Below, one piece after another: positions 1 to 7,290 of a stretch of 12,002 bases of DNA (the stretch's first letter is position 1; each line of letters starts with the position of its first letter). The stretch is from Leptotrichia sp. oral taxon 215 (lineage in GTDB: Bacteria; Fusobacteriota; Fusobacteriia; Fusobacteriales; Leptotrichiaceae), in assembly GCA_905371725.1 (NCBI GenBank), contig CAJPML010000007.1:1-12002 (forward strand), written 5' to 3'. The notes under the pieces are model-generated. The model ran no database searches and was not told the origin of the DNA. It saw only the letters and a program-made list of their open reading frames with translations. A program made the position numbers and the translations under genes.

Positions 1-75
1 ACCTAGATGTATGAAAAATAACACCTATTATACCTTTATATAATTTAGTTTCATTTTAGATTTTTTCAAAATTTT

Positions 76-321
76 TTAGTTTATTATTTCAATATATTCA
101 TCAATAAAATCTTTTTTAAGATTTTCTGGTGGAAGTTCTTTAATTCTAACCTTAATATTTTTATTAAAATATTTTATATCCAGAATATCTCCTTTTTTTA
201 CATTGTAAGAAGATTTCTTCTCTTCACCATTTATTGATATATTTCCATTATCTGCCAGTTCTTTGGCAACTGTTCTTCGCTTTATTATTCTTGTAATTTT
301 TAAAAATTTATCAAGTCTCAT
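76..321 (-). CDS. rqcP: S4-domain RNA-binding protein, RqcP/YabO-like
   Basis: An 81-residue basic protein made almost wholly of one S4 RNA-binding fold. It opens with MRLDKFLK, followed by IIKRRTVAKELADNG and a second strand with ISINGEEKK and VKKGDILDI, the classic S4 layout. Length and N-terminus match Bacillus RqcP (YabO, about 86 residues) better than the longer Hsp15/HslR of proteobacteria. In Bacillus, RqcP binds the obstructed 50S subunit and helps RqcH add C-terminal alanine tails to stalled nascent chains. Arg2 and Arg16, in the N-terminal RNA-contact region of the family, are present. The start is 12 bases after the stop of the upstream coiled-coil gene, with an AGAAGG-type ribosome site in the gap, so it is probably cotranscribed and translationally coupled. 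Family assignment is firm. The RqcP role rather than a general Hsp15-like role is inferred, because RqcH is not in the window. Confidence 0.87.
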   Translation of the reverse strand: MRLDKFLKITRIIKRRTVAKELADNGNISINGEEKKSSYNVKKGDILDIKYFNKNIKVRIKELPPENLKKDFIDEYIEIIN

Positions 322-333
322 TATTATAACCTT

Positions 334-1848
334 CTATTTTTTGTTATCTTTTTTTTCAAAAATTTCCTTTAATTTTTCAGCCGCATCATTTAGAGTGTTT
401 TTATTACTTCCCTGCTGCTGATTTTCAGATGCAGCGTTCTGTGTATTTAGATTATTAATAGTTTTATTCACTTCTGAAGCTTCTGATGCCGATGGATTTT
501 CTGTACTTACTGGAGTTACAGAAGTTTCAGGAAGATTTATCATTGTATTCAAAGAAATTAGCTCTCTCTGTATCTGTTCTAACCCAGCTTTCCTATCATA
601 AACTGTTTTTATAAGGTTCTCAATATTTTTTGTCTGTTCATCATATTTTGTCATTATTTCCTGATACCTAGTCTGCTCTAAATTCTTTATTTTTTCAATA
701 AGCAATGTTTTTTCCTCATCTGATAACGTAGTTTCACTTATATTTTGAAAGTTATCATTTTCAGAAATTAGTCTTGATACCAGTTTTATTGATTTACCTT
801 CCAGTATACTGTCTTTTACATATTCTATGACGGAAATTATCTTTTTATTGTAGGATGTATGTATTGTCAGTTTATCCTGGTTATAATCTATTCCATATCC
901 TTCATCCAATGATTTTACAGTTATTTTTCCAGGAATATCTTCAAGTTTTATTTCACCTGAAACAGAATTTTTTCCATCAAGTCCATTAATTTTAACAGTT
1001 CCATTATTTATATCTATGTCAGATATTGTTATTGGTGCTTCTTTTATTTCTTTAATAAGGTTAACTATTTTTAAAGTTTTATTTAATGACTGAACTATAT
1101 TTTCACCATTATCCATAAAAATATAGGAGTTAATATTATTTATATCATTTAAAGAAATCGTTTTTTCCAGTTTATTCAGTTCCTGTGACACATTTTTCAG
1201 CATCAGATTTCTTTCTACTTCTATTTTAGATATGGAATTTTCGATATTCTGCTTTTCAGTATTAATCATTTCTGTAACAGATTTTACTTCCCTGTCAAGT
1301 TCCATTATTTTCTGTGACTTATTTTTTAAATCTGTCGAGCTATTGTAATCTGCTTTAATCTTATTAGTATTTAAAATATTATTTCTAATTTTTACATTAA
1401 TAAAATTATCTGTGTTTAAACTTACTCTTCCCAGCTCCTCAGTTGTTTCCTTAACAAATTCTTCTGTTGTTTTTTCAATAGTTTTATTATCTGCAGGTAT
1501 ATCTATTTTTTTTACAAAAAAATCTATCTGGTTATTTGGAGCATCATAAATTTGTTTTAAATCCACATTTTCAAGTTTCATTTCGGATAATGATGATTTA
1601 AGGTTTAATCCAAGAAAGCCTTTTCTTATAAAAGAAATTTTAGCTTTTCCTTTTCCGAGTTCTCTTCCATTTAGCAAAAAATTATCAAACGTTATCTCAT
1701 TATCTTTTATTGAATATTTTAAATTTTTAAATTCAGAATTTTTTGTTTTGGTCATATTATAAACTATTTTATCAGAGAAAATAACTCCACCTGTTACTAC
1801 AACCAAAAACATCAAAAATAGAACCAATAAAAATTTTAAAAACTTCAT
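334..1848 (-). CDS. Membrane-anchored coiled-coil protein, AsmA/TIGR03545-like (function unknown)
   Basis: A 504-residue protein I cannot assign to a characterised function. Residues 4-24 form one hydrophobic N-terminal segment (signal anchor or uncleaved signal) without a lipobox, so the rest should lie outside the cytoplasmic membrane. Residues about 38-115 read as short alternating beta strands (NEITFDNFLLNGRELGKG, then KLENVDLKQI), as in the N-terminal part of AsmA-like proteins. Residues about 172-232 and 376-436 are Lys/Glu/Leu-rich and look like coiled coil. A second beta-rich part (270-335) lies between them. The tail from about 440 is a Ser/Asn/Gln/Glu-rich linker ending in a charged helix. 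This layout resembles the long uncharacterised family TIGR03545, which is a guess from architecture. A perfect AGGAGG ribosome site (1854-1859) fixes the start. It sits between a foldase-like lipoprotein gene (41-base gap) and the S4 gene (12-base gap), in one likely operon. Confidence 0.82.
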   Translation of the reverse strand: MKFLKFLLVLFLMFLVVVTGGVIFSDKIVYNMTKTKNSEFKNLKYSIKDNEITFDNFLLNGRELGKGKAKISFIRKGFLGLNLKSSLSEMKLENVDLKQIYDAPNNQIDFFVKKIDIPADNKTIEKTTEEFVKETTEELGRVSLNTDNFINVKIRNNILNTNKIKADYNSSTDLKNKSQKIMELDREVKSVTEMINTEKQNIENSISKIEVERNLMLKNVSQELNKLEKTISLNDINNINSYIFMDNGENIVQSLNKTLKIVNLIKEIKEAPITISDIDINNGTVKINGLDGKNSVSGEIKLEDIPGKITVKSLDEGYGIDYNQDKLTIHTSYNKKIISVIEYVKDSILEGKSIKLVSRLISENDNFQNISETTLSDEEKTLLIEKIKNLEQTRYQEIMTKYDEQTKNIENLIKTVYDRKAGLEQIQRELISLNTMINLPETSVTPVSTENPSASEASEVNKTINNLNTQNAASENQQQGSNKNTLNDAAEKLKEIFEKKDNKK

Positions 1849-1889
1849 ACAGGCCTCCTGTAATAATAATTTTTAATTCATTTCATAAA

Positions 1890-2744
1890 CTATTTTATGT
1901 TGTATTTTCCAGTTATTTCCTGTATATATTTTTCCTGTGCTTCCTGTCTTTTTTTTGCTTTCATCTGATTCTTCAGTATTTCTTTTACTTGATCGTATGC
2001 TACAAGCCCTTTAGGTTCTTTATTTAAAACTTTTACAATGTACCATTCATTTTCAATTTTTATGATACTGTTTATAACCTGTCCTTTTTGAGCATTTTTA
2101 ACTGCTTCAGCTATAGCTGCATGTGTTTTTGCAAGTTCAGTTAAAGGAAGATCATTTGTTTCACCTGTACCTGAATTAGGTAATTCTGAATATTTTTTTA
2201 CAACTTCCGTGAAATTATTTGGATTGGCAACTGCCTCTTTTAATGCTGCATCTGCCTTTGCCTGATCTCCTGAATTTATTCCTAGTAATTGTAGTTTTAC
2301 AATATCGTCAGCTCTTGTAAATGCTGCTGGATTTGCATCATAATATTTTTTTGCCTCATCATCTGTTACATTTACTTTATTTCCCTGATCAGCAACATTA
2401 AGTTCTGCAAGTATTCCATCTTTTGTCAGCTCTAAGCTTTCTGTATATTTTTTATCACTGTCAAGTTTTTTAGCTCTGGCTTCAACTGCCATCGCCTTTG
2501 TCAATGCTATGCTCTGTATAATATTTTTTCTTGTAGCTTCAAGTTGTTCTTTTGGTATATCTGATTCCTTTAATCCCTGTGCAAACAGATTTTTCTGTAT
2601 TTCATTATTTACTTCTGATTCATATACTTTTACTTTTTTATCAGGTGACTCAAAAAGAACCTTTCCTGATGGTTTTGTCTCACCACATGCCAATGCAAGT
2701 GTGCACATTATTGTTATTATTCCTAATTTAATTTTATTTTTCAT
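1890..2744 (-). CDS. SurA/PrsA-like parvulin-type foldase lipoprotein
   Basis: A 284-residue exported protein. After MKNKIK comes a hydrophobic stretch ending ALAC, which fits a lipobox with lipidated Cys20, so it is probably an envelope lipoprotein. Residues 41-120 are helical, like the SurA/PrsA chaperone N-domain. Residues 127-245 follow the parvulin plan: VTDDEAKKYYDANPAAFTR, an Asn-Phe-Thr-Glu helix (FTEVVKKYSELPNSG), then KGQVINSIIKIENEWYIVKV. The hallmark parvulin ASHIL motif is replaced by VKLQLL and the GGDLG motif by GETNDLP, so prolyl isomerase activity may be lost and the protein may act as a chaperone only. I chose the Met at 2744 over the in-frame ATG at 2756 because GGAGG (2750-2754) sits five bases before it and overlaps the earlier ATG; it also gives a cleaner signal peptide. 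It lies downstream of mfd, a position where clostridia often carry a PrsA-type gene. Confidence 0.86.
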   Translation of the reverse strand: MKNKIKLGIITIMCTLALACGETKPSGKVLFESPDKKVKVYESEVNNEIQKNLFAQGLKESDIPKEQLEATRKNIIQSIALTKAMAVEARAKKLDSDKKYTESLELTKDGILAELNVADQGNKVNVTDDEAKKYYDANPAAFTRADDIVKLQLLGINSGDQAKADAALKEAVANPNNFTEVVKKYSELPNSGTGETNDLPLTELAKTHAAIAEAVKNAQKGQVINSIIKIENEWYIVKVLNKEPKGLVAYDQVKEILKNQMKAKKRQEAQEKYIQEITGKYNIK

Positions 2745-2749
2745 TTCAT

Positions 2750-2754
2750 CCTCC
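2750..2754 (-). promoter_or_regulatory. Ribosome binding site deciding the foldase start
   Basis: GGAGG on the minus strand, five bases before the ATG at 2744. Because it overlaps the first three codons of the longer reading frame beginning at 2756, it argues that translation begins at 2744. Confidence 0.75.
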
Positions 2755-2775
2755 ATTTTTTATCTGTATGCTTAT

Positions 2776-2804
2776 ATTTTATCATATTTTTCCTATTTTA
2801 GTAA
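2776..2804 (-). promoter_or_regulatory. Candidate sigma-70 promoter for the foldase/coiled-coil/S4 operon
   Basis: On the minus strand TAAAAT (2776-2781, five of six consensus bases) lies 17 bases downstream of TTACTA (2799-2804, three of six). It would start transcription near 2769 and leave a leader of about 25 bases with the GGAGG site. A second TATAAT-like box on the same strand at 2831-2836 has no good -35 partner. In DNA this AT-rich such boxes arise by chance, so confidence is low. The whole gap 2745-2923 shows no gene and no convincing terminator for mfd. Confidence 0.35.
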
Positions 2805-2923
2805 CAGATTTTTATATATTTTTGCTTTCCATTATACTTTACCCAACATACACATTTTCATCATACTTCATTTAATAGCATATCTTTTTAATATTCTATA
2901 TATAGTTATTTTATTATATGTTA

Positions 2924-5900
2924 TTATTCTATATTTTTAACATATCTTCTTAATTCTTCCTTGGAAACTTCCTTTACAATAAATTGTTCAGAAATTTTTG
3001 ACTTTTCCTTGATAAGAAGGCTGTCATACTTTTCTGAAATATCTTTCCATGCGAATTTCCTAGACATTTCAGATATTCTGTCTTCTGTTCCTTCCTTTTC
3101 AAAATAAAGTTCAAATGTTTCTGATTTTTCCTCTATTTTATGTATGTGATTCAACTCAGCAAAAATTTTGAACTTTACGCTGAATATAAAATTTATTGTT
3201 TCCTCAGGTATTTTTCCAAATCTGTCCTTTATTTCCGTAACAAGTTCAGACAGTTCAGAATAGGACTCCGTTATTGCAAACCTTTTGTATATGTTGAGCC
3301 TTTCTTCCCTCTGAATATAACTTTCAGGAATATACCCCTTCTCATCCAGAATAATTTCCACATTTTCAAGTTTTTCCTTGTATTCGCCCTTCTGTTTACG
3401 AATTTCTTCATTAAGCATTTTTATGTAAAGATCATATCCAAAAGTTTCTATAGTTCCATGCTGTCTGTCTCCCAGTATTTCTCCTGCTCCTCTTATTTTC
3501 ATGTCTTCCATGGAAATCTGGAATCCTCCCGACTTGATTCCTTCCACCTTGTACATGCTTTCTTCCTTCTTCTTACCCTTACTTGTTATGCTCCCTGTTT
3601 TAAGAAGATAGCAGTATCCCTGCCTGTCACTTCTACCTACACGTCCTCTGAGCTGATACACCTGTGAAAGTCCAAGACCTGTAAAATTCTCTATCAGAAT
3701 AGTATTGGCATTTGCAACATCTATACCATTTTCAATTATAGTTGAAGCCATAAGGATATCAAATTCCCCTTGTTCAAATCTTTTCAGTTTATCCTTTATT
3801 TCCTTTGGAGGCAACTGTCCATGTATAAATTCCATCTTTACAAAATCTGGAAGTATTTTTTTCAGTTCTTCCAGCTTATACTTCATATTTTTTACTTCAT
3901 TGTAAATGTAAAATACTTGTCCATCTCTTGACAGTTCCTTCAAAATGGCTATTTTTATTTCATCATCTGTTCCATTTATTACTTCCGTTATAATTGGAAG
4001 TCTGTTAACAGGCGGAGTGTCTATTATCGAAATCTCCCTTATTCCAAGCAGTGCAAGATTTAAAGTTCTCGGAATAGGAGTAGCTGTAAGTGTAAGAACA
4101 TCTAGTTTCTGTCTTTTCTTCTTCAACGTTTCCTTTGCCTTCACTCCAAATTTCTGTTCCTCATCTATTATTAGCAGACCTATATTTTTAAATTCCACAT
4201 CATCGCTTAAAAGTCTGTGGGTACCGATAACCATGTCAACTATTCCGCTTTTAAGCTTTTTCAGTATTTCCTTCGATTTTCCCTGTGTCAGCCTCGAGAG
4301 ATTCTCTATTGTTACAGGATAATCTGAAAACCTCTGGCAGAATCTTTTATAATGCTGTTCCGCAAGGACAGTGGTAGGTGCTATGAGTGCCACCTGCTTA
4401 TTATTTTCTATTGCCTTGAAAGCTGCCCTCATTGCAACTTCAGTTTTTCCATATCCTACATCTCCACAGACAATTCTGTCCATAATTCTCGGACTTTCCA
4501 TATCTTCCTTGACATCCCTGATTGCCTTTTTCTGATCTTCAGTTTCTTCAAATGGAAACAGTGACTCAAACTCCTCCTGCCATACTGTGTCCTTCTGATA
4601 TACAAATCCATTCTGACTTTGTCTCTGAGCCTGTATTTTAATGAGTTCGGCAGCAAATTTTTCAATATCTTCAGCCAGTTTCTGCCTTTTCCTTTTAAAC
4701 CCTCTTGTTCCCAGCTTATAAAGCTTAGGTTCTTCCCCATAGGATACATATTTTTCAAGCCTGTTCAGCTTTTCAACCGGAATATAGAGTATATCTTCAT
4801 CTGCATACTTTATTTTCAGATAATCTGTACCGTCCATAGTCTGTATTCCCTTGTAAATTCCCACTCCGTACTGTACATGTATGACATAGTCATCTACAAG
4901 TATCTGATTTGGTTTCTTATATTTTATACCTTTATTTATCTTTCTTTTTTTTTCATAGATATATCCGTCAAGTTCCCTGTCAGTAAGCACAAAAACGTCT
5001 CCGACAATAAATCCTTCAAACAGTTCATAATTTACAATTTCTATCTGTTTTTTTTCATATATGTCCCTGTAATCTTCCATCTTTTTTGAATAATTTTTAG
5101 TGTAAAGCTGTATATTCTTAGTTTTTGACAGCTTATTCAGTTTTTCCTTATCCTTAAAAGTTTCCATCTGTTCTTCAGTAAAGTTTACAGTTTCAATTAT
5201 GGAACCTTTTCTTTTGAGATTTTCAAATCTCTTTCTATATGTATTTTCCTTTTCCCTGTTAATGAGAATATATTCTTCCATCTTATAGTTAAGAAGCTCT
5301 TCGTTTTCAAGGACAATAATAACATCATCCCCCCTCAGCTCCTCTATAAGTTCAACAAGTTCATAATTATTTCCTGACAGAATGTTTCCAAAAATTTTTA
5401 TTTCCTCAAGTCTGCTTAGGGATCTCTGGCTGTCTACATCAAATTCCCTTATGCTTTCCAGTTCTTCATCAAAAAACTCAAATCTTATGGGATTTTCCAT
5501 ATTTGGAGGGAATATATCAAGAATATCTCCTCTTTTACTGAATTCTCCCTTCTTTTCAAGCATATAGGACTGTTCATAACCATTTTCCACTAAGAAATCT
5601 ATTACTTCTGAAAATCTGTATTCTTTCCCTATCCTGAAATCAAGAAAATTAACCTTTTCAAAAAAAATATCAAGTGTAATCTGTAAATTCAGAAATAAAA
5701 TAAAATCAGACCTATTTTTCAATATATCAAGAATTTCTATATTAATTCCTGTCAGGTCTTCTTTGTTTGAAGATGTATTTTCAAATATCGAAAGTCTTTT
5801 TTCCATACTTCCTGAGTAGCTTTCCAGCATGCTGTAATAATTTTCAAGATTTCTGTTGGATGTAGAAACATATACAATTTTTTTTTCATCTGAACATAAC

Positions 5901-5989
5901 AAAAACCAAGGAATTGCTCCTCGGTATATTTTGTTTTCAAGTTTTAAAGCATTTCTGTCTATCTTATCCAAAAACTTTAAACTTTGCAT
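2924..5989 (-). CDS. mfd: Transcription-repair coupling factor Mfd
   Basis: A 1021-residue SF2 translocase that removes RNA polymerase stalled at DNA lesions and recruits UvrA. The UvrB-homology region is visible at about 137-190 (GEFSKRGDILDIFPP, then PIRFEFFDEELESIREFD). The CarD-like RNA polymerase interaction domain spans about 363-430 (VDDYVIHVQYGVGIYKG). The translocase motor follows: Walker A GDVGYGKTE at 509-517, APTTVLAEQH at 538-546, DEEQKFGV at 609-616, TATPIPRTL at 635-643, ASTIIENGIDV at 748-758, and motif VI QLRGRVGRSDRQGY at 779-792. The MEDMKIRGAGEILGDRQHG segment (827-845) and a C-terminal TRCF/D7 domain (about 880-1000) complete it. It is somewhat shorter than the E. coli protein (about 1150), with no key motif missing. 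AAGGAG at 5995-6000 supports the start. It looks like its own transcription unit after a repeat-containing gap. Confidence 0.98.
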   Translation of the reverse strand: MQSLKFLDKIDRNALKLENKIYRGAIPWFLLCSDEKKIVYVSTSNRNLENYYSMLESYSGSMEKRLSIFENTSSNKEDLTGINIEILDILKNRSDFILFLNLQITLDIFFEKVNFLDFRIGKEYRFSEVIDFLVENGYEQSYMLEKKGEFSKRGDILDIFPPNMENPIRFEFFDEELESIREFDVDSQRSLSRLEEIKIFGNILSGNNYELVELIEELRGDDVIIVLENEELLNYKMEEYILINREKENTYRKRFENLKRKGSIIETVNFTEEQMETFKDKEKLNKLSKTKNIQLYTKNYSKKMEDYRDIYEKKQIEIVNYELFEGFIVGDVFVLTDRELDGYIYEKKRKINKGIKYKKPNQILVDDYVIHVQYGVGIYKGIQTMDGTDYLKIKYADEDILYIPVEKLNRLEKYVSYGEEPKLYKLGTRGFKRKRQKLAEDIEKFAAELIKIQAQRQSQNGFVYQKDTVWQEEFESLFPFEETEDQKKAIRDVKEDMESPRIMDRIVCGDVGYGKTEVAMRAAFKAIENNKQVALIAPTTVLAEQHYKRFCQRFSDYPVTIENLSRLTQGKSKEILKKLKSGIVDMVIGTHRLLSDDVEFKNIGLLIIDEEQKFGVKAKETLKKKRQKLDVLTLTATPIPRTLNLALLGIREISIIDTPPVNRLPIITEVINGTDDEIKIAILKELSRDGQVFYIYNEVKNMKYKLEELKKILPDFVKMEFIHGQLPPKEIKDKLKRFEQGEFDILMASTIIENGIDVANANTILIENFTGLGLSQVYQLRGRVGRSDRQGYCYLLKTGSITSKGKKKEESMYKVEGIKSGGFQISMEDMKIRGAGEILGDRQHGTIETFGYDLYIKMLNEEIRKQKGEYKEKLENVEIILDEKGYIPESYIQREERLNIYKRFAITESYSELSELVTEIKDRFGKIPEETINFIFSVKFKIFAELNHIHKIEEKSETFELYFEKEGTEDRISEMSRKFAWKDISEKYDSLLIKEKSKISEQFIVKEVSKEELRRYVKNIE

Positions 5990-6045
5990 TTTTTCTCCTT
6001 ACTTCCTTTTTTCCCGGCATTCAAAATTTTATGAAAAAATATGAA

Positions 6046-6107
6046 ATTATGCCTTTATAAAAATGGTTGTCCGAATGAAATGAGTTTACCATTTTTATAG
6101 GCATAAT
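6046..6107. repeat. Long inverted repeat between rnfD and mfd (terminator- or MITE-like)
   Basis: The left arm (6046-6067) is ATTATGCC-TT-TATAAAAATGGT. The right arm (6088-6107) is the exact reverse complement of the same 20 bases without the extra TT, so 20 pairs form with one two-base bulge around a 20-base loop (6068-6087). It is far longer than chance expects, but AT-rich for a classical terminator. Read on the minus strand it is followed, eight bases on, by a T-rich run (ATTTTTT) and could end rnfD transcription. It could equally be the end structure of a small non-coding mobile repeat. It lies within about 60 bases of the mfd ribosome site, so it may also affect mfd expression. Confidence 0.7.
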
Positions 6108-6152
6108 AATTATTTTTGAATATAAAAATTTTGTAGCCGAAAGTGAGAGTTT
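6067..6152 (+). repeat. Two related 21-22-base motifs of the form TTGT..CCGAA..TGAG..TTT
   Basis: Positions 6067-6087 read TTGTCCGAATGAAATGAG then TTT. Positions 6131-6152 read TTGTAGCCGAAAGTGAGAG then TTT. They share TTGT, CCGAA, a TGAG core and a TTT end, allowing small indels, in the same orientation. The first copy lies in the loop of the long inverted repeat and the second leads into a separate GC-richer hairpin. They are richer in G and C than the flanking DNA. They look like two degenerate members of one intergenic repeat family, which is inference from two copies. Confidence 0.4.
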
Positions 6153-6174
6153 GAGAGCGACGTCTGAGCTCTCA
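6152..6174. terminator. Short hairpin just after rnfD, possible terminator or repeat end
   Basis: TGAGAGC (6152-6158) and GCTCTCA (6168-6174) form a perfect seven-base stem around the nine-base loop GACGTCTGA, starting six bases after the rnfD stop. On the minus strand it is not followed directly by a T run (ATTTTTA comes about 24 bases later), so an intrinsic terminator is only possible. A further TGAGAG at 6144-6149 could pair alternatively with CTCTCA. The stem is markedly richer in GC than its surroundings. Confidence 0.4.
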
Positions 6175-6180
6175 TAAAAC

Positions 6181-7290
6181 TTACTTAATCTCTTTTGATT
6201 TTATTAACATCACCGTACTATAAATTATATAGATAAACAGAAGATATTTTACCAGTCCAAAATGATGAAGAACTGAAAGTACTATGGCCACTCCAATTAT
6301 TGCAAAAGCATAAACTACTCCTTTTCCTATCTTTTCTCCCTGAACCTCTTCAGCATCTTCTCCAAATAGTAATGGTGTAAAAGTATCGTTTATTATAGGT
6401 ACAAAACCGTTCAGTACAAGTATTGCATATGAAAGAGTTTCATTTCTGATTTTAAATATCCAGAATACAAATACTACTATTCCCATCATAATCCCGTAAT
6501 AAATTTTTCCATGCGGAGTTGATGAGCTGGTAGGCATATCTGTTGCCATGTATATTCCACATAACATAAGCCCACCTAAAGACAGGCTGGCATTTATACC
6601 TGTAAATCTTGAAATTATCATTCCAACAAATACTGTAAGAAATAAAGTTACAGGAATATGCCATGAGATTCTGTCCCTGTAAAGCAGATAGACTCCTCCA
6701 AGAACAAGAAAAATAACAGAATATTCTCCAATTGCACCTGAAGACTTTAATATAAGTGAATCTAAATTATTAAAAAACGAAAAGTTTCCTAGAAATCCAA
6801 AAAACTTCACTCCTGATATCTGCATTGCTTCCTCATTATACCAGATAGCACCTGAAGCCATCACTGTTCCAAAAAACACAGTCATGAATTCCCTTCCGAT
6901 TACGGCAGGATTAAATCTGTTTCTTCCCAGACCGCTGTAAATCATCTTACCGAATATTATGGCCATTGCTCCACCAAATGCAACTACATGAAGGGGAGTA
7001 AAAGGCGCAAGAGTCAATGCAAGCAATATTCCGGTTACTACTGCCGACAGATTAAGTACCGAATCATATTTCTTAAAAAATATTGCAGAAAATAAAAACT
7101 CTGTTACTACAGCAGAAATTACTGATGTTAAAATAACAAGCAGAGGATAAAATCCATAGACTGCGGCACTTGCCAATATGGCAGGCAGTAACGCTATTAC
7201 TACATCTCCCATTACTTTTGGAACACTGTCCTTTACTCTGATGTGAGGAGTGTAATGTTTTATAATTATATTCTCCATTGTATTTTCCAT
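6181..7290 (-). CDS. rnfD: Rnf complex membrane subunit RnfD (divergent, no visible FMN site)
   Basis: A 369-residue polytopic membrane protein of the RnfD/NqrB family, a core part of the Rnf ferredoxin:NAD+ oxidoreductase that pumps Na+ or H+. Family landmarks are HIRVKDSVPKVMGDV (16-30), LNLSAVVTGILLALTLAP (79-96), NRFNPAVIGREF (124-135), GAIGEYSVIFLVLGG (185-199, matching the family's GSIGETS element), MATDMPTSSSTPHGK (248-262) and NGFVPIIND (294-302). The Ser-Gly-Ala-Thr type motif, whose Thr carries covalent FMN in characterised RnfD, is not seen between FNPA and GAIGEYS; the nearest string is ISGVKFFG. The protein continues some 55 residues, with two more hydrophobic segments, past the usual C-terminal region. 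Its ATG overlaps the rnfC stop by one base (TAATG), indicating translational coupling. rnfG does not follow. Confidence 0.9.
   Translation of the reverse strand: MENTMENIIIKHYTPHIRVKDSVPKVMGDVVIALLPAILASAAVYGFYPLLVILTSVISAVVTEFLFSAIFFKKYDSVLNLSAVVTGILLALTLAPFTPLHVVAFGGAMAIIFGKMIYSGLGRNRFNPAVIGREFMTVFFGTVMASGAIWYNEEAMQISGVKFFGFLGNFSFFNNLDSLILKSSGAIGEYSVIFLVLGGVYLLYRDRISWHIPVTLFLTVFVGMIISRFTGINASLSLGGLMLCGIYMATDMPTSSSTPHGKIYYGIMMGIVVFVFWIFKIRNETLSYAILVLNGFVPIINDTFTPLLFGEDAEEVQGEKIGKGVVYAFAIIGVAIVLSVLHHFGLVKYLLFIYIIYSTVMLIKSKEIK

Noticed and set aside
27..55. TATAAT-like box on the minus strand after the S4 gene
   Set aside because: The -35 partner at 17 bases (AATGAA) is poor and no gene start is visible before the window edge.
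2896..2905. Palindrome CTATATATAG after mfd
   Set aside because: Self-complementary AT-only core with no loop and no following T run, so not a convincing terminator.
2509..2940. Plus-strand frame of 143 codons rich in Phe, Ile, Tyr and Ser
   Set aside because: It is antisense to the foldase gene and the AT-rich gap, has no ribosome site, and shows the Phe/Ser-rich composition typical of the complement of Lys/Glu-rich genes.
4456..4758. Minus-strand 100-codon frame within mfd
   Set aside because: Out of frame with mfd, whose motifs run through this region without a break; no independent start signal.
4619..5089. Plus-strand frame of 156 codons inside mfd (and similar ones at 3140-3667 and 3945-4322)
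   Set aside because: All are antisense shadows of a highly conserved gene, with no domain or ribosome site.
6720..6740. Ser-Ser-Gly-Ala-Ile in RnfD as a single-base mutant of the Ser-Gly-Ala-Thr flavin motif
   Set aside because: It lies in the conserved element that corresponds to GSIGETS of the family, which is a different site downstream of the flavin motif.
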